Shown one piece after another: positions 27,590-36,533 of a DNA stretch of 64,000 nt. Location of the stretch: positions 1 through 64,000 of the forward strand of contig NZ_JAMXWM010000013.1 of NCBI RefSeq assembly GCF_024125445.1, written 5' to 3'. Both the position numbers and the translations under genes were made by a program. Each line of letters starts with the position of its first letter. Position 1 is the stretch's first letter. This DNA is from Sporolactobacillus shoreicorticis (lineage in GTDB: Bacteria; Bacillota; Bacilli; Bacillales; Sporolactobacillaceae). Below the pieces are notes generated by a model, which was not told the origin of the DNA, did no database searches, and was given only the letters and a program-made list of their open reading frames with translations.

Positions 27590-28444
27590 GTGATTGAATT
27601 AAAAAAAGAGAGGTTTCGGGAATTAATTCCGATCCTTCGTACAGCGGATATCAATAGTTTATTTGCTATGTCCGTATTAGAAGGAAAAGTGGGTGGGAAA
27701 GTTTTTGTCGATGACAGCGCTTCTCCGGCGTCATTTTATCTTCAGCATCCATATGGAATGAATTTGCTTTTTGGAGAGAATGGGAAAGAAGATTTTTATG
27801 AAAGCTTGAAACCTCACTTGCTCGATTTTCACAAAACCAGAAAGAAAGCGGAGTGGCTTCAGGTATACCCTGCCGCGTTGTATTCGAAAATGGACACGCT
27901 TTTAGCGGATCGTCTCAGAAAAAAAGATCCAGAAGAACCCTACAGCGATTCATCAGTGGTGGAAGCAGGTAAAGTCTTGGAATATCAGAGAATTAACTTT
28001 ATCTTTCAGCAAGAAAAGTATCTCAGTTTCCGGAAAAGTCTTCCAAGTAAACATCAAAAAATTGTTTCAACAACGGAACTTATTTTCAACCGGTTGGCCG
28101 GAAGTGTCGTGCCGAAATACTTTTGGAATAGTTTCCGTGATTTTGAAGCGTATGGCATAGGCTTTACGTTGCTGTTAAATGATAAAATTCCTGCTTCTAC
28201 TGCTTTCGCATCCTTTGTCATTGATCGTAAACTGGAAATTGGGATTGAGACAGTTGCAGATTATCGTGGTTCCGGATTTGCCGCAAGCGTATGTGCCCAA
28301 TTGATCGATTATTGTCTCGAGCATGGTTTGGAACCCGTCTGGTCCTGTAACTCTGGAAATATCGGTTCCAGAAAGCTTGCACAAAAGTTGGGTTTTGAAG
28401 AATGCAAAAGAATCCCTTATTATCGTTTACCATTATCATTTTAA
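27590..28444 (+). CDS. GNAT acetyltransferase (PF12746-like)
   Basis: 284 aa from GTG 27590, chosen because GGGGAG lies 5 nt upstream. Long GNAT with a specific N-terminal domain and a C-terminal acetyltransferase fold: IETVADYRGSGFAASVCAQL (motif A) and WSCNSGNIGSRKLAQKLGF. It is probably controlled by the divergent MocR-type gene, which is frameshifted here. Confidence 0.82.
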   Translation: MIELKKERFRELIPILRTADINSLFAMSVLEGKVGGKVFVDDSASPASFYLQHPYGMNLLFGENGKEDFYESLKPHLLDFHKTRKKAEWLQVYPAALYSKMDTLLADRLRKKDPEEPYSDSSVVEAGKVLEYQRINFIFQQEKYLSFRKSLPSKHQKIVSTTELIFNRLAGSVVPKYFWNSFRDFEAYGIGFTLLLNDKIPASTAFASFVIDRKLEIGIETVADYRGSGFAASVCAQLIDYCLEHGLEPVWSCNSGNIGSRKLAQKLGFEECKRIPYYRLPLSF

Positions 28445-28881
28445 ACAACAGGGCACTCCCCTAAACAATTCTCTTGAATGTAAATCTTTCAGTACGTTTT
28501 TTCAGCCTCGGACACTCAAATCAATCAGTACAGCTTCCTTCAAATAGGGGCTACTCAAAAGCGATGGACACCTTTATCCGTACAAATAAAGATGTGTTTA
28601 TCGCTTATTCCTGTAAAACTATATATGTGGTTACTGCGTGGTTAAGACGGACTGTGAAATATGAAGGCCAGCCATAGTACAAGTTAATGCGAAACTGAGA
28701 ATGCGAAAAACAAAAGCTAAAACTAACTCGTGAAAAGTTAAAGCTAACAGTTGAAAACCCCCGCTTATTTACGCTTGCTTAAGCGTGTATACCATAAAAT
28801 TCCATTTATAGTGATTAGCATAATCCGTTTTAAATTTAACTCATGCGTTTAAGGAATTCCTATATCTGGGATCAAGAGAAT
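28445..28881. other. Non-coding stretch before the interspersed repeat
   Basis: No convincing gene on either strand. It holds short A-rich direct repeats around 28710-28756 (AAGCTAA/AGTTAAAGCTAA) and a small hairpin ACGCTT-GCTT-AAGCGT near 28772. A 67-codon plus-strand frame has no ribosome-binding site or family resemblance. Confidence 0.4.
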
Positions 28882-29114
28882 TCGATCTTATCGGCTGGGC
28901 GATCATGCAAAGCGCCAACTCTGATAAATAGACGGAAAAATTCCGCTTAATTAGAAAGTGAATGAAAAAATCGCTTAAATAAACGGAGAAATTCTGCTTA
29001 TCGAATCGAAAAACGTGAAAATGGAGGGTTTTGCGTTGCATAAGCGGAAAAATTACCCTCATTTACACGCGAAACAAGCGCTATGATGCATATAACCGGA
29101 AAAGTCACCCTTAT
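28882..29114 (-). repeat. Interspersed palindromic element, copy A (inverted)
   Basis: In reverse complement this stretch matches copies at 45885-46150 and 50275-50541 over about 235 bp. It consists of four AT-flanked imperfect palindromes of the type AATAAGCGGA…TTTCCGCTTAT separated by conserved linkers (for example TTTTCACGTTTTTCGATT). Its right end coincides with the point where the alpha/beta hydrolase loses similarity. Confidence 0.85.
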
Positions 29115-29468
29115 CAATCCTTTTACGCGCTCAGAATAGTGATCCGCAAAATGAAGAGCTAAAGAAGCTCCCCATGAATGACCGACGAGCCAAAATTTTT
29201 TCGCACGCAGTTGATCAAGTATGTCAACGAGTTGCTCGGACAATGTGGTGAAATCATAGCTTGTACTTAATCCACTGTCCCCGCACCCTGCCATATCCGG
29301 TACGATACTATGTACGCCCTGTAATCGCTTAACCATCCGCCAAACCTCGCCGGTCCATGCCTGTCCATGAATAAGCACCACCGTCTCAGATGCAGATGGA
29401 TCGCCAAATTCTCTAATTTTATAGTTTATTTTTTCGTTTCCCGCAATGATATGCCGCACCATCCACAT
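28998..29468 (-). pseudogene. Alpha/beta hydrolase truncated by the interspersed element
   Basis: The first roughly 118 residues are a normal hydrolase: VVLIHGQAWTGEVW (oxyanion region), VPDMAGCGDSGLS and the nucleophile elbow LVGHSWGASLALHF. After ERVKGLI the reading frame runs into the repeat element and ends 37 codons later in element-encoded residues. The catalytic Asp and His of the second half are gone and no continuation is found beyond the element. Any product would be inactive. Confidence 0.8.
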
Positions 29469-29612
29469 TAAGCAACACTTCCGATTGTTAAAACTGTTTC
29501 GTTAATTATAGCAAATTTATATTCTTATGCGTTGGATTTCCGCCTGGAGATTGAGGCTTAAACAAAAAATACGCGTTACACTTTATTAAACGATCAATTG
29601 GAGGAATGAGCG

Positions 29613-30392
29613 ATGAATATTGATAATACGATTGTTCAAAAATATTTGAATGGGGTTCCTTCAAATGAATATGCTGATGATTGGATTTTTCATCACATCG
29701 AAGAAAATAATTATTTGTTTGAAGAACCGTCCCAAGCAATAAAGACGCAAATTTTCGAATTATATCAGGGTGTACAGGACATGGCGCGTCATTTTGTTCC
29801 CTGTCATACGCAATTGTGGGATGCGTTGTTTCCCCAGTATAGAGAGCGGCTGAACAGCTGCACCATTCAATTGGTTGTCGGATGCCCTGCGCCTTACGAA
29901 GCAATGGTTCGAGAAAATACGCACCATGAGGAAGTGATCATCTTTGACTTAATTCGATTTACGCGATATGGCATAAGTCGCGCGCAAGAAATCATTCGCT
30001 CGATGATGACGCATGAATGCGCCCACATTTTACTGCATCAGGACTATCCCGCATCCCACGCAAAACCATACATAGAAAAATTGAGCTATATGCTTTTCGA
30101 TGAAGGACTCGCACACTTTCTGGCAACATCGGAGCCCCTGAACAATCCTGAGCTGCTTCATTACAAGAAGAGTACATTCCGGACCTATCAACAAGCGTTT
30201 AGCGAACAGGATTCCAAGCAGCAACAGGCGCTATTGATTCGTGCTTGTTCCGGTCCTTATTGGAATAAATTCGCCTGCATTGCCGGCATGTTTCTCTGGG
30301 CAGACATTTATTCCAGTTCCGGAATCAAAGGTGCATGCACCGCCTATACAAATGGATGGCGGGAATTCAGCAAATTTATAACCCCAAAATAA
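29613..30392 (+). CDS. Predicted HExxH zinc metallopeptidase-like protein
   Basis: 259 aa, no signal peptide or membrane segment. SMMTHECAHILLHQDY holds a gluzincin HExxH motif (about residues 131-145), and FDEGLAHFLATSE about 35 residues later offers a third ligand Glu. I do not recognise a named family; DUF2268-like peptidases have a similar arrangement. GGAGG stands 8 nt before the ATG. It is monocistronic, facing the EamA gene. Confidence 0.65.
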   Translation: MNIDNTIVQKYLNGVPSNEYADDWIFHHIEENNYLFEEPSQAIKTQIFELYQGVQDMARHFVPCHTQLWDALFPQYRERLNSCTIQLVVGCPAPYEAMVRENTHHEEVIIFDLIRFTRYGISRAQEIIRSMMTHECAHILLHQDYPASHAKPYIEKLSYMLFDEGLAHFLATSEPLNNPELLHYKKSTFRTYQQAFSEQDSKQQQALLIRACSGPYWNKFACIAGMFLWADIYSSSGIKGACTAYTNGWREFSKFITPK

Positions 30393-30420
30393 CTTCTTGC
30401 TGCTCAGCAATGACGTACCA

Positions 30421-31395
30421 TTAAATTACGGCTTGATGATGCTTTTTTGATGATCGTTTGTATTTATTTGTTTTCCAAATTGCTAGAGCAACCCCGAACA
30501 GAACAAGAGCGATGCAAAAAAACTCTGATAGCGACGGCAGCTCTTTGTTGTACAAATAGGAGTAGAGTAGACCAAATACCGTCTCAAAAACGATCATCAT
30601 TCCGGCTATTGAAACTGGCAGCTTTATTGAGGCATTGTTCCATGCCCATGTCGCTATCCATGAGGTGAATATGCCCAGGACAATAATTCCAACTACATAT
30701 TTTGAGAGATCCCGATGAATAAGAATGCGATGAAGGATTGGTTGTTTCAACAAGATGGAAACCAGTGAAACAACAAGAACTAATACTAACGTTTGAATAC
30801 CAATAATAGTGGAAAAAAAGTCGGACGAGATTTGACAATCATCCTTTAGAAGATGGGCATTTGAAACCCCATACCACGTCCATAGCGCTAATGCAGTCAG
30901 ACAGAAAAAAATGCCAAGTAACTGTGCTTTTTCAGAAGGGTCAATTGAAGGACCATTCTGCCCTCCGTTAAGGCACAAGATAATCATGCCTACAAGAACA
31001 AAAGCTGAAGGAAAAAATAAGATTTTAAAAGGAAATTCACGATTCCGCAAGTTACCGAAAAAACTAATTGTGATCGGTAAGATGCCAATGATTAATGTGG
31101 CAACAGAAGCACCGACAAGTTTAATCCCCAGCACCAAAAAAAAGAAATAGCCCAGATTCCCTATAAGTGCGTACTGCAATGCCCTTAGCCAAATCTTCAA
31201 TGATATTTTCAGAGGATTTTTCTTATAAAAGAAAAATAAAAAAAGTGAGTATAAGCCATACATCAAGTAGCGCCCTAAAGAAATTTCCAATGACGAGAAA
31301 GCTGAAAGCATGTTTGGAACAAGATAGGCTAATCCCCACGAAGCACCGGCAATGATGCCGTACATTAAGCCCAAAAAAGTATTCTTGTTTGTCAT
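30421..31395 (-). CDS. EamA/DMT-superfamily exporter
   Basis: 324 aa with ten predicted hydrophobic segments and two EamA repeats (first begins YGIIAGASWGLAYLVPNML, second LTALALWTWYGVSN). Drug/metabolite transporters of this type export amino acids or related metabolites. It lies 32 nt downstream of an AraC-type regulator gene on the same strand, probably in one operon. Confidence 0.85.
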   Translation of the reverse strand: MTNKNTFLGLMYGIIAGASWGLAYLVPNMLSAFSSLEISLGRYLMYGLYSLFLFFFYKKNPLKISLKIWLRALQYALIGNLGYFFFLVLGIKLVGASVATLIIGILPITISFFGNLRNREFPFKILFFPSAFVLVGMIILCLNGGQNGPSIDPSEKAQLLGIFFCLTALALWTWYGVSNAHLLKDDCQISSDFFSTIIGIQTLVLVLVVSLVSILLKQPILHRILIHRDLSKYVVGIIVLGIFTSWIATWAWNNASIKLPVSIAGMMIVFETVFGLLYSYLYNKELPSLSEFFCIALVLFGVALAIWKTNKYKRSSKKHHQAVI

Positions 31396-31427
31396 ACTTT
31401 CCTACCTCCAACGTTTTCATGATTCCA

Positions 31428-32297
31428 TTATAGGGGGTGATCTCTTGTTTTGTATTGTACATTCTTGCTCGCTGCTTGGTATTGACCAGGCGTAATACCA
31501 AACACTTTTTTAAAACGCCTCAAAAGATGGCTCTGGTCAACAAAACCGACCTCAGCGGCAGCTTTGGGTATCGCTAAACCATGAGCTAAATATTCTTTTG
31601 CCTTTCTTACTCTAATTTGATTGAGATATGCATGAGGAGAGAGACCATATTGTCTTTTAAACATTCGAGCAAAGTGATACTCACTTAAATGCGTGACTTG
31701 AGCGAGCTCAAGAAGAGAAATATCTTCGTCAAAGTACGCTTGCATATAATCAACTGCTCGCTGAATTTCTTTATGAGGCAGCGCATCATCTTTGATGTGC
31801 GATAATGACTTACTTGCATATCTCTTTAGCAGTTTGTCAAAAAAATAAATAAACTCAGTCCTTTGTTCTAGAGCAGAATCGGAATATTCAAGAGTGTCGT
31901 GTAATTTTAAAAACAAGGACGCCATCTCTGCATTATCTATAACAGATTCTTTGAAAAAAATTTGGCTGAGATCCTCTGCATTTTCTATTCCCAACATCTT
32001 CTGAATTAAAGACTTTTCCGGATAAATCATTCGGTAAGTCCATCCCTCTTTCTCTGCGGCATATCCTGTATGAACTTCTTCAGGATTGAGTACGACCAGA
32101 CTGTTCTTTAGCCCAAATTGATTTTCTCCTCTGTAAAGAAAACCTTCAATGCCGCTCTCAATGACTCCAATTGCAAATCCACTATGCGCATGTTTCGAAA
32201 AAGTATGGTCAATGTACTTTGCATGCAGGCAGTCCAGACCTTCTAAATGGTTGCTTTTCCAGAACACGATTTTTTCATTTTCGACTTGTTTACTCAA
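31428..32297 (-). CDS. AraC-family regulator with cupin domain
   Basis: 289 aa. N-terminal AraC-binding cupin (FSKHAHSGFAIGVIESG, LVVLNPEEVHTG) and a C-terminal double HTH (LLELAQVTHLSEYHFARMFK … PKAAAEVGFVDQSHLLRRFK). TTG start at 32297 behind GGGAG (9 nt). AraC/EamA pairs are typically effector-induced exporter systems; the ligand here is unknown. The 165 bp upstream show no obvious promoter. Confidence 0.85.
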   Translation of the reverse strand: MSKQVENEKIVFWKSNHLEGLDCLHAKYIDHTFSKHAHSGFAIGVIESGIEGFLYRGENQFGLKNSLVVLNPEEVHTGYAAEKEGWTYRMIYPEKSLIQKMLGIENAEDLSQIFFKESVIDNAEMASLFLKLHDTLEYSDSALEQRTEFIYFFDKLLKRYASKSLSHIKDDALPHKEIQRAVDYMQAYFDEDISLLELAQVTHLSEYHFARMFKRQYGLSPHAYLNQIRVRKAKEYLAHGLAIPKAAAEVGFVDQSHLLRRFKKVFGITPGQYQAASKNVQYKTRDHPL

Positions 32298-32462
32298 AAC
32301 GACACACTCCCATCTTTTTATGCACGGGAATCCATATTTTGGGGTCGTACATTACCCATCTAATGTTCATTACAGGCCACTTTTTGCTGTGTTTTTAAAC
32401 AACTTCACGATTGCACTCTCAAAGTCCGTGTGATGATCAAATAGACATTCCGCGAAAAAAAT

Positions 32463-32492
32463 AAAACGCCGCTATACGTGGAAGGGCGCTTT
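32463..32492 (-). terminator. Terminator of the TelA operon
   Basis: On the minus strand AAAGCGCC pairs with GGCGTTTT around a 14-nt loop and runs into ATTTTTTT. It lies 38 nt after the TelA stop. Confidence 0.75.
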
Positions 32493-32529
32493 AAATTAAG
32501 ATGTTATTGCTTTTGAACTCATCTATTTT

Positions 32530-33678
32530 TTATAAAGATACGTGTGAGCCATTCTCGAAACGTTTGATCTGTTTTTCTCCGCTGTCAGCCAATTCTCTGA
32601 ATTGGCTGATCGTCTCGCGCATCTTTGGCAGCGCTTCTTGCTTATAAGCGCTAATTGAGTCGAGCGCGGAAAGCACGTCAACAAATGCCTGTTTCAATGT
32701 CTCCACCGAGACTCCGGTTTCCATCGCTTGTTTCTGAATATCGGCACCCTGTTCTTTGAGCATCTTAGACGTTCCGGAAATGAACATGTTCGTCGTCTTG
32801 TTGAGCGATTCAATCTTGCTGAGGACGATTTTCTGATTATACAGCGCACTCGCAACCGTTACCGCATTTCGCAATGCGGACAGGGTCACTGTCTTTGCCC
32901 GCTCTACTCCGCGAATAAGCTCCTTGTTGTTCCGCATGACTACTTCATAAGCGATAATGCCCTGCTGGTTGACGACCAGCATCTGCTGCATATCCATAAC
33001 ACGCTGCCGCAATGGAAAAAGGATTTCTTCGGTGACAAACCGTACCTTTTCCGCATTTTCATCCTCCATCTTTGCCTGCTCAATGCTCGCTTCAATGGAC
33101 TGATCCATTAATGAACCCAATTCGATATTCGTCTGCAGCTTCTTTGTGATTTCACGAAGTGTTTGCTGTTCAAGCAGCAGGGTTTTATTGTCGTCGGTCA
33201 GCACGCGCTTCCCTTTGTCGAGGGATTCAACGATGTCACCGATGACCGCGTCGGCTCGCTGGTACTTTTTAAAATAAGCGCGCAGCGGATTAAAAAGCTT
33301 GCCGAGAAACCCAGATTTAGTGAAGTCGACAATGCTGGGATCAAGATCCTGAAACTGTGTTTGCAGCTCCGTTAATCCTTTTGCAACCGCACCGCCTTCG
33401 TCACCCGACTTTGAAAGCTTGCCTACCGAAACCTTCAACAGAGAATTTTTACTTGCTGAACTTCTCAGCGTATCCAGTCCAAAACTTTCAACGGATTGCA
33501 GCATTTCCGTACGTTCACTGAAAGAACTCGTCGATGCCGGATCAATTTTCATGATCTCAGCAACGTTCTTATCCGCCGTTTCTTTGATTTTCTGCATTTC
33601 TTCCGATACCGGCTTTACTTGTTCCTCTATTTGAGCCTTAACCTCTTTCTCATTCACCACTTCCATTGAAAATCCCAT
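32530..33678 (-). CDS. TelA/YaaN family toxic-anion-resistance protein
   Basis: 382 aa, soluble and almost entirely helical/coiled-coil. KVSVGKLSKSGDEGG, LDPSIVDF and GFLGKLFNPLRAYFKKYQRA are typical TelA landmarks. Members are linked to tellurite and cell-envelope stress tolerance; the biochemical role is not known. ATG with GAGGGG 8 nt upstream. It is the last gene of a three-gene operon with the VWA protein and a membrane protein. Confidence 0.88.
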   Translation of the reverse strand: MGFSMEVVNEKEVKAQIEEQVKPVSEEMQKIKETADKNVAEIMKIDPASTSSFSERTEMLQSVESFGLDTLRSSASKNSLLKVSVGKLSKSGDEGGAVAKGLTELQTQFQDLDPSIVDFTKSGFLGKLFNPLRAYFKKYQRADAVIGDIVESLDKGKRVLTDDNKTLLLEQQTLREITKKLQTNIELGSLMDQSIEASIEQAKMEDENAEKVRFVTEEILFPLRQRVMDMQQMLVVNQQGIIAYEVVMRNNKELIRGVERAKTVTLSALRNAVTVASALYNQKIVLSKIESLNKTTNMFISGTSKMLKEQGADIQKQAMETGVSVETLKQAFVDVLSALDSISAYKQEALPKMRETISQFRELADSGEKQIKRFENGSHVSL

Positions 33679-33694
33679 TGACCGATCCCCTCTC

Positions 33695-35377
33695 TTACAG
33701 CTGTACGTTGAACAGGTTTTTGATTTTATAAATCACATCATCCGTATCAGCATTGATTGAAGCTGCTTCGTTAATGCTCGAGACTTTTTCAAGATCCTTT
33801 AAATTGGCGTTATACCCGATTGTATAAACAGGCATTTTGTAAGCTTTTATCAAGCCTTTCACTTCATCAAGCGAATGACCGCCGTTTGTCTCTCCATCGG
33901 TTAGGACAAAGATGATCGGCCTTGTGTTTGGATTTTTCTTCATTTGATCCTGAAGCATTCTGATTGCGACAATAATTCCATCGTAGGTTGCCGTGCCTCC
34001 GCTGGCTTCGAGACGCTCAACCGCACCGACAAATTTAGACTGCTGTTCAAGGGTATACTTGCCGATGGGTAGATTTATTGATACATCGTTTGCGTAGGAC
34101 ACTAGACCAATACTGTTCTGCCGACCGAGATACTTTTGCGATTGCAGTAATGATTTCTTCAATTGATTCAATGGGGCACCGCCCATACTGCCGGAAGTAT
34201 CCGCGACAAAGACGGCCGAAATCGGTTTTTGAAGATCCTTCTTTTCCTTCCATAGCGCTTGGGCAGATGAAAGCGTCGCACCGTCTACTCTGCTGTATTC
34301 CGATTTATAATTTGACTCATGGTTAAACCCATACTTGCTTCCCAGATCTTGATACTTTGCTTGCTTGGAAAAATCGGAAAACTTTTGCAAAATCTGTTTT
34401 TTTTCAGATGAGATATTGCCTAAAGCATACAATGGGCTGTCATGACGTACGCCGAACGGAGTAAACGTATAATTTGCTTTAAGATCGGGCGCTTGACTGA
34501 ACGTCTGATACTCCATCACAAAGCCGTCCAATGTTCCCGATTTTGCCGCATCACGCATCTGCAGAGTAGTCAGCGCTGTGAATGGAACATTGTTTTGAAA
34601 TTTTTCAAAACCGCTGACCGCTTTATTGCCAAGCAAGTTACCAGCATCAAACGTATGCAGAATACTGATCAATAAATTTAATCCGGTGGAGCTTGCATAG
34701 GGATCTGTATAGCCCATGGTTAATTCGTTATTTGCCATTGCCTTGATCACCGTTTTGGCATCAATTTTTCCGTATTTTTTCTTAATTTCATTATACTTTG
34801 AATTTTTCAACAAAATCCCAGGAACATTTCCCACCATACGATTCGAGATTATTTCGGTTTTTACACCGCCGGCCTTTGTCATCTCACCCCATAGTTCGTT
34901 CGACGGTGTAAATCCGTCGGGAATATATTTCTTCGATTTAATAAAATCGGTGGCCGTCCCCGAAGCAATATTTCTGATCTTTACCGACACCTGCTTTCCA
35001 TCGACTGTTACGTTCGTTTGATTAAAATCATCGGCTACTTTGTTAATCCAGCCATCCACGCCGGTTCCCGACTTTTCGGTTGATGAGAAGATCTCAACAT
35101 AATCATTGGTCGTGTTTTTAACAGGCACCTCGAACTTGTTAATCGACGGCAGTTCGGATGCGACATTGGCAGGATTAAGATCAATACTTCCTTTAACCGT
35201 TTTTTCCTTCGTTACATCAATATCTGAGTACAATTTATTCAGTATCTCCAATTTGTTTTTATCGGTTACTTTTACGGGTTTTGAATTCGAGGTCAGCGAT
35301 ACCCCGATAAAAACAATTGCGAACACAGCGATAAGGGCCACTGCTCCGAATCCGATAAATTTGCCCGTATTTTTCAT
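33695..35377 (-). CDS. Membrane-anchored solute-binding/VWA fusion protein
   Basis: 560 aa. An N-terminal transmembrane anchor (residues 9-29) is followed by a type II periplasmic-binding-like domain (about 85-385; FNQTNVTVDGKQV, MGYTDPYASSTGLNLL) and a C-terminal von Willebrand factor A domain (about 390-555) with a complete MIDAS: DTSGSM, the Thr of GGTATYDG and VLTDGE. It would sit outside the membrane. The start is ATG 35377; its 5' end overlaps the upstream gene by 4 nt (ATGA). In this gene context it probably works with TelA; ligand unknown. Confidence 0.82.
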   Translation of the reverse strand: MKNTGKFIGFGAVALIAVFAIVFIGVSLTSNSKPVKVTDKNKLEILNKLYSDIDVTKEKTVKGSIDLNPANVASELPSINKFEVPVKNTTNDYVEIFSSTEKSGTGVDGWINKVADDFNQTNVTVDGKQVSVKIRNIASGTATDFIKSKKYIPDGFTPSNELWGEMTKAGGVKTEIISNRMVGNVPGILLKNSKYNEIKKKYGKIDAKTVIKAMANNELTMGYTDPYASSTGLNLLISILHTFDAGNLLGNKAVSGFEKFQNNVPFTALTTLQMRDAAKSGTLDGFVMEYQTFSQAPDLKANYTFTPFGVRHDSPLYALGNISSEKKQILQKFSDFSKQAKYQDLGSKYGFNHESNYKSEYSRVDGATLSSAQALWKEKKDLQKPISAVFVADTSGSMGGAPLNQLKKSLLQSQKYLGRQNSIGLVSYANDVSINLPIGKYTLEQQSKFVGAVERLEASGGTATYDGIIVAIRMLQDQMKKNPNTRPIIFVLTDGETNGGHSLDEVKGLIKAYKMPVYTIGYNANLKDLEKVSSINEAASINADTDDVIYKIKNLFNVQL

Positions 35378-36123
35378 TCATAGACCCCCTCAGAATTCTT
35401 GTAGTACTTCGTTTGGCTAATCAATTGATTCATTTCCTGCATGCAAGGCAGATTGTCAACCTCCGACACATCAACAGTGTTCAAGTTGGAGATTTCCAAT
35501 ATTAGTTTGTCTAAGCTTGTCAGTACTTCTTCATTGATGTTTTTCGATGACTTGACTGAGTCGATGTAATGATTGAATAATTGCATTTTATCCTCCATCA
35601 CATCTGCGGTAAAATCTTTTTCAATTCGAGCGAGTTTAAAATATTCCCCCTCATCAAAAACACTGACTTTGACAATTATGTTTCTAATGTTTACGTAAAA
35701 GAGCTTTTCAACATCGGAAACAGGGGCCATAAACTTTTGATAGCTTAATTCTCCTTCGCCAAACCGATGGGCCAGCGTTCTTTTTACCGTGTCCTTTTTC
35801 TTTTCCAAGCGCTCTACTTGGGCTAAAACTGTGTCAATATCCCTGCCAAATACCTGGCTGTCTTTAAATTCTCTTAACGAATCCAAATAATCTTCTCTCG
35901 TTTCCAATTGAGGTATGTTGCCCGCACTGCGCGGCTTGAAGTAAATTAAATACAGGGCGACAAGAATAGCCATCGCACTCGCAAATAACAGCGTTACGCC
36001 AAGAGCCGTCTGAAATGCGCTCTCACCGCCAATGGCAATGCCCAAAAATTGAGGGGATAAAATGAAAATATCGATAATGACAACCCCTGCTAATAGTCCG
36101 ATGAATTTAAAAAGTCGATTCAC
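35374..36123 (-). CDS. Two-TM coiled-coil membrane protein, XpaC-like
   Basis: 249 aa from GTG 36123, preferred because GGGGGAG lies 4-5 nt upstream. Two hydrophobic segments (about residues 6-27 and 43-63), then a long charged helical region. Layout and the TelA partner recall XpaC (5-bromo-4-chloroindolyl phosphate hydrolysis protein), which forms an operon with yaaN in B. subtilis; the sequence match itself I can only call possible. First gene of the operon. Confidence 0.55.
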   Translation of the reverse strand: MNRLFKFIGLLAGVVIIDIFILSPQFLGIAIGGESAFQTALGVTLLFASAMAILVALYLIYFKPRSAGNIPQLETREDYLDSLREFKDSQVFGRDIDTVLAQVERLEKKKDTVKRTLAHRFGEGELSYQKFMAPVSDVEKLFYVNIRNIIVKVSVFDEGEYFKLARIEKDFTADVMEDKMQLFNHYIDSVKSSKNINEEVLTSLDKLILEISNLNTVDVSEVDNLPCMQEMNQLISQTKYYKNSEGVYE

Positions 36124-36335
36124 CCTACTCCCCCGTTCTCGTTGCATGCTTATTAAATCAAGCAACGTTCACCAATCGCTTACCAGACATAAGTCGATGA
36201 TTGATCCATTAAAATGACATCCTTTCTTTTATTTTAGCAGAGAATGATGAACTATTTGCAATTATTTTTCTGTTTATTACAAAATGATTGACAACTACGC
36301 CTGTCGACTTTCAAAATGCATTTTTTAGTAGAAAA

Positions 36336-36356
36336 ACCGGGCAAAAAACGCCCGGT
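36336..36356 (-). terminator. Hairpin ACCGGGC/GCCCGGT with T-run
   Basis: A perfect 7-bp stem with 7-nt loop followed by TTTTTC on the minus strand. It stands about 180 nt after the ABC operon and may be a second, back-up terminator. Between it and the next hairpin a 74-codon minus-strand frame exists but has no support. Confidence 0.6.
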
Positions 36357-36493
36357 CATTGGCTTTGACTTTTTTTGTTACGTTACATTCAATCTCGTCT
36401 GCTTTATGAGTCCCGTCAAAAAAGCAAGGATTTGCAGGAACGCCTAGCCTGTACTTCCATCGGTTTCGCGCCTTTCCATGTTCCATTAAAAAA

Positions 36494-36523
36494 TACGCTC
36501 TCCGTCGTGAAACAGAGAGCGTA
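36494..36523 (-). terminator. Terminator of the AraC-ABC operon
   Basis: On the minus strand TACGCTCTC pairs with GAGAGCGTA and is followed by TTTTTTAATG, 11 nt after the stop codon of the second ABC gene. Confidence 0.8.
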
Positions 36524-36533
36524 CGACAAGGAA

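Noticed and set aside
28474-28677. A 67-codon plus-strand frame in the gap before repeat copy A
   Set aside because: No ribosome-binding site, no recognisable motif, and surrounding sequence looks non-coding.
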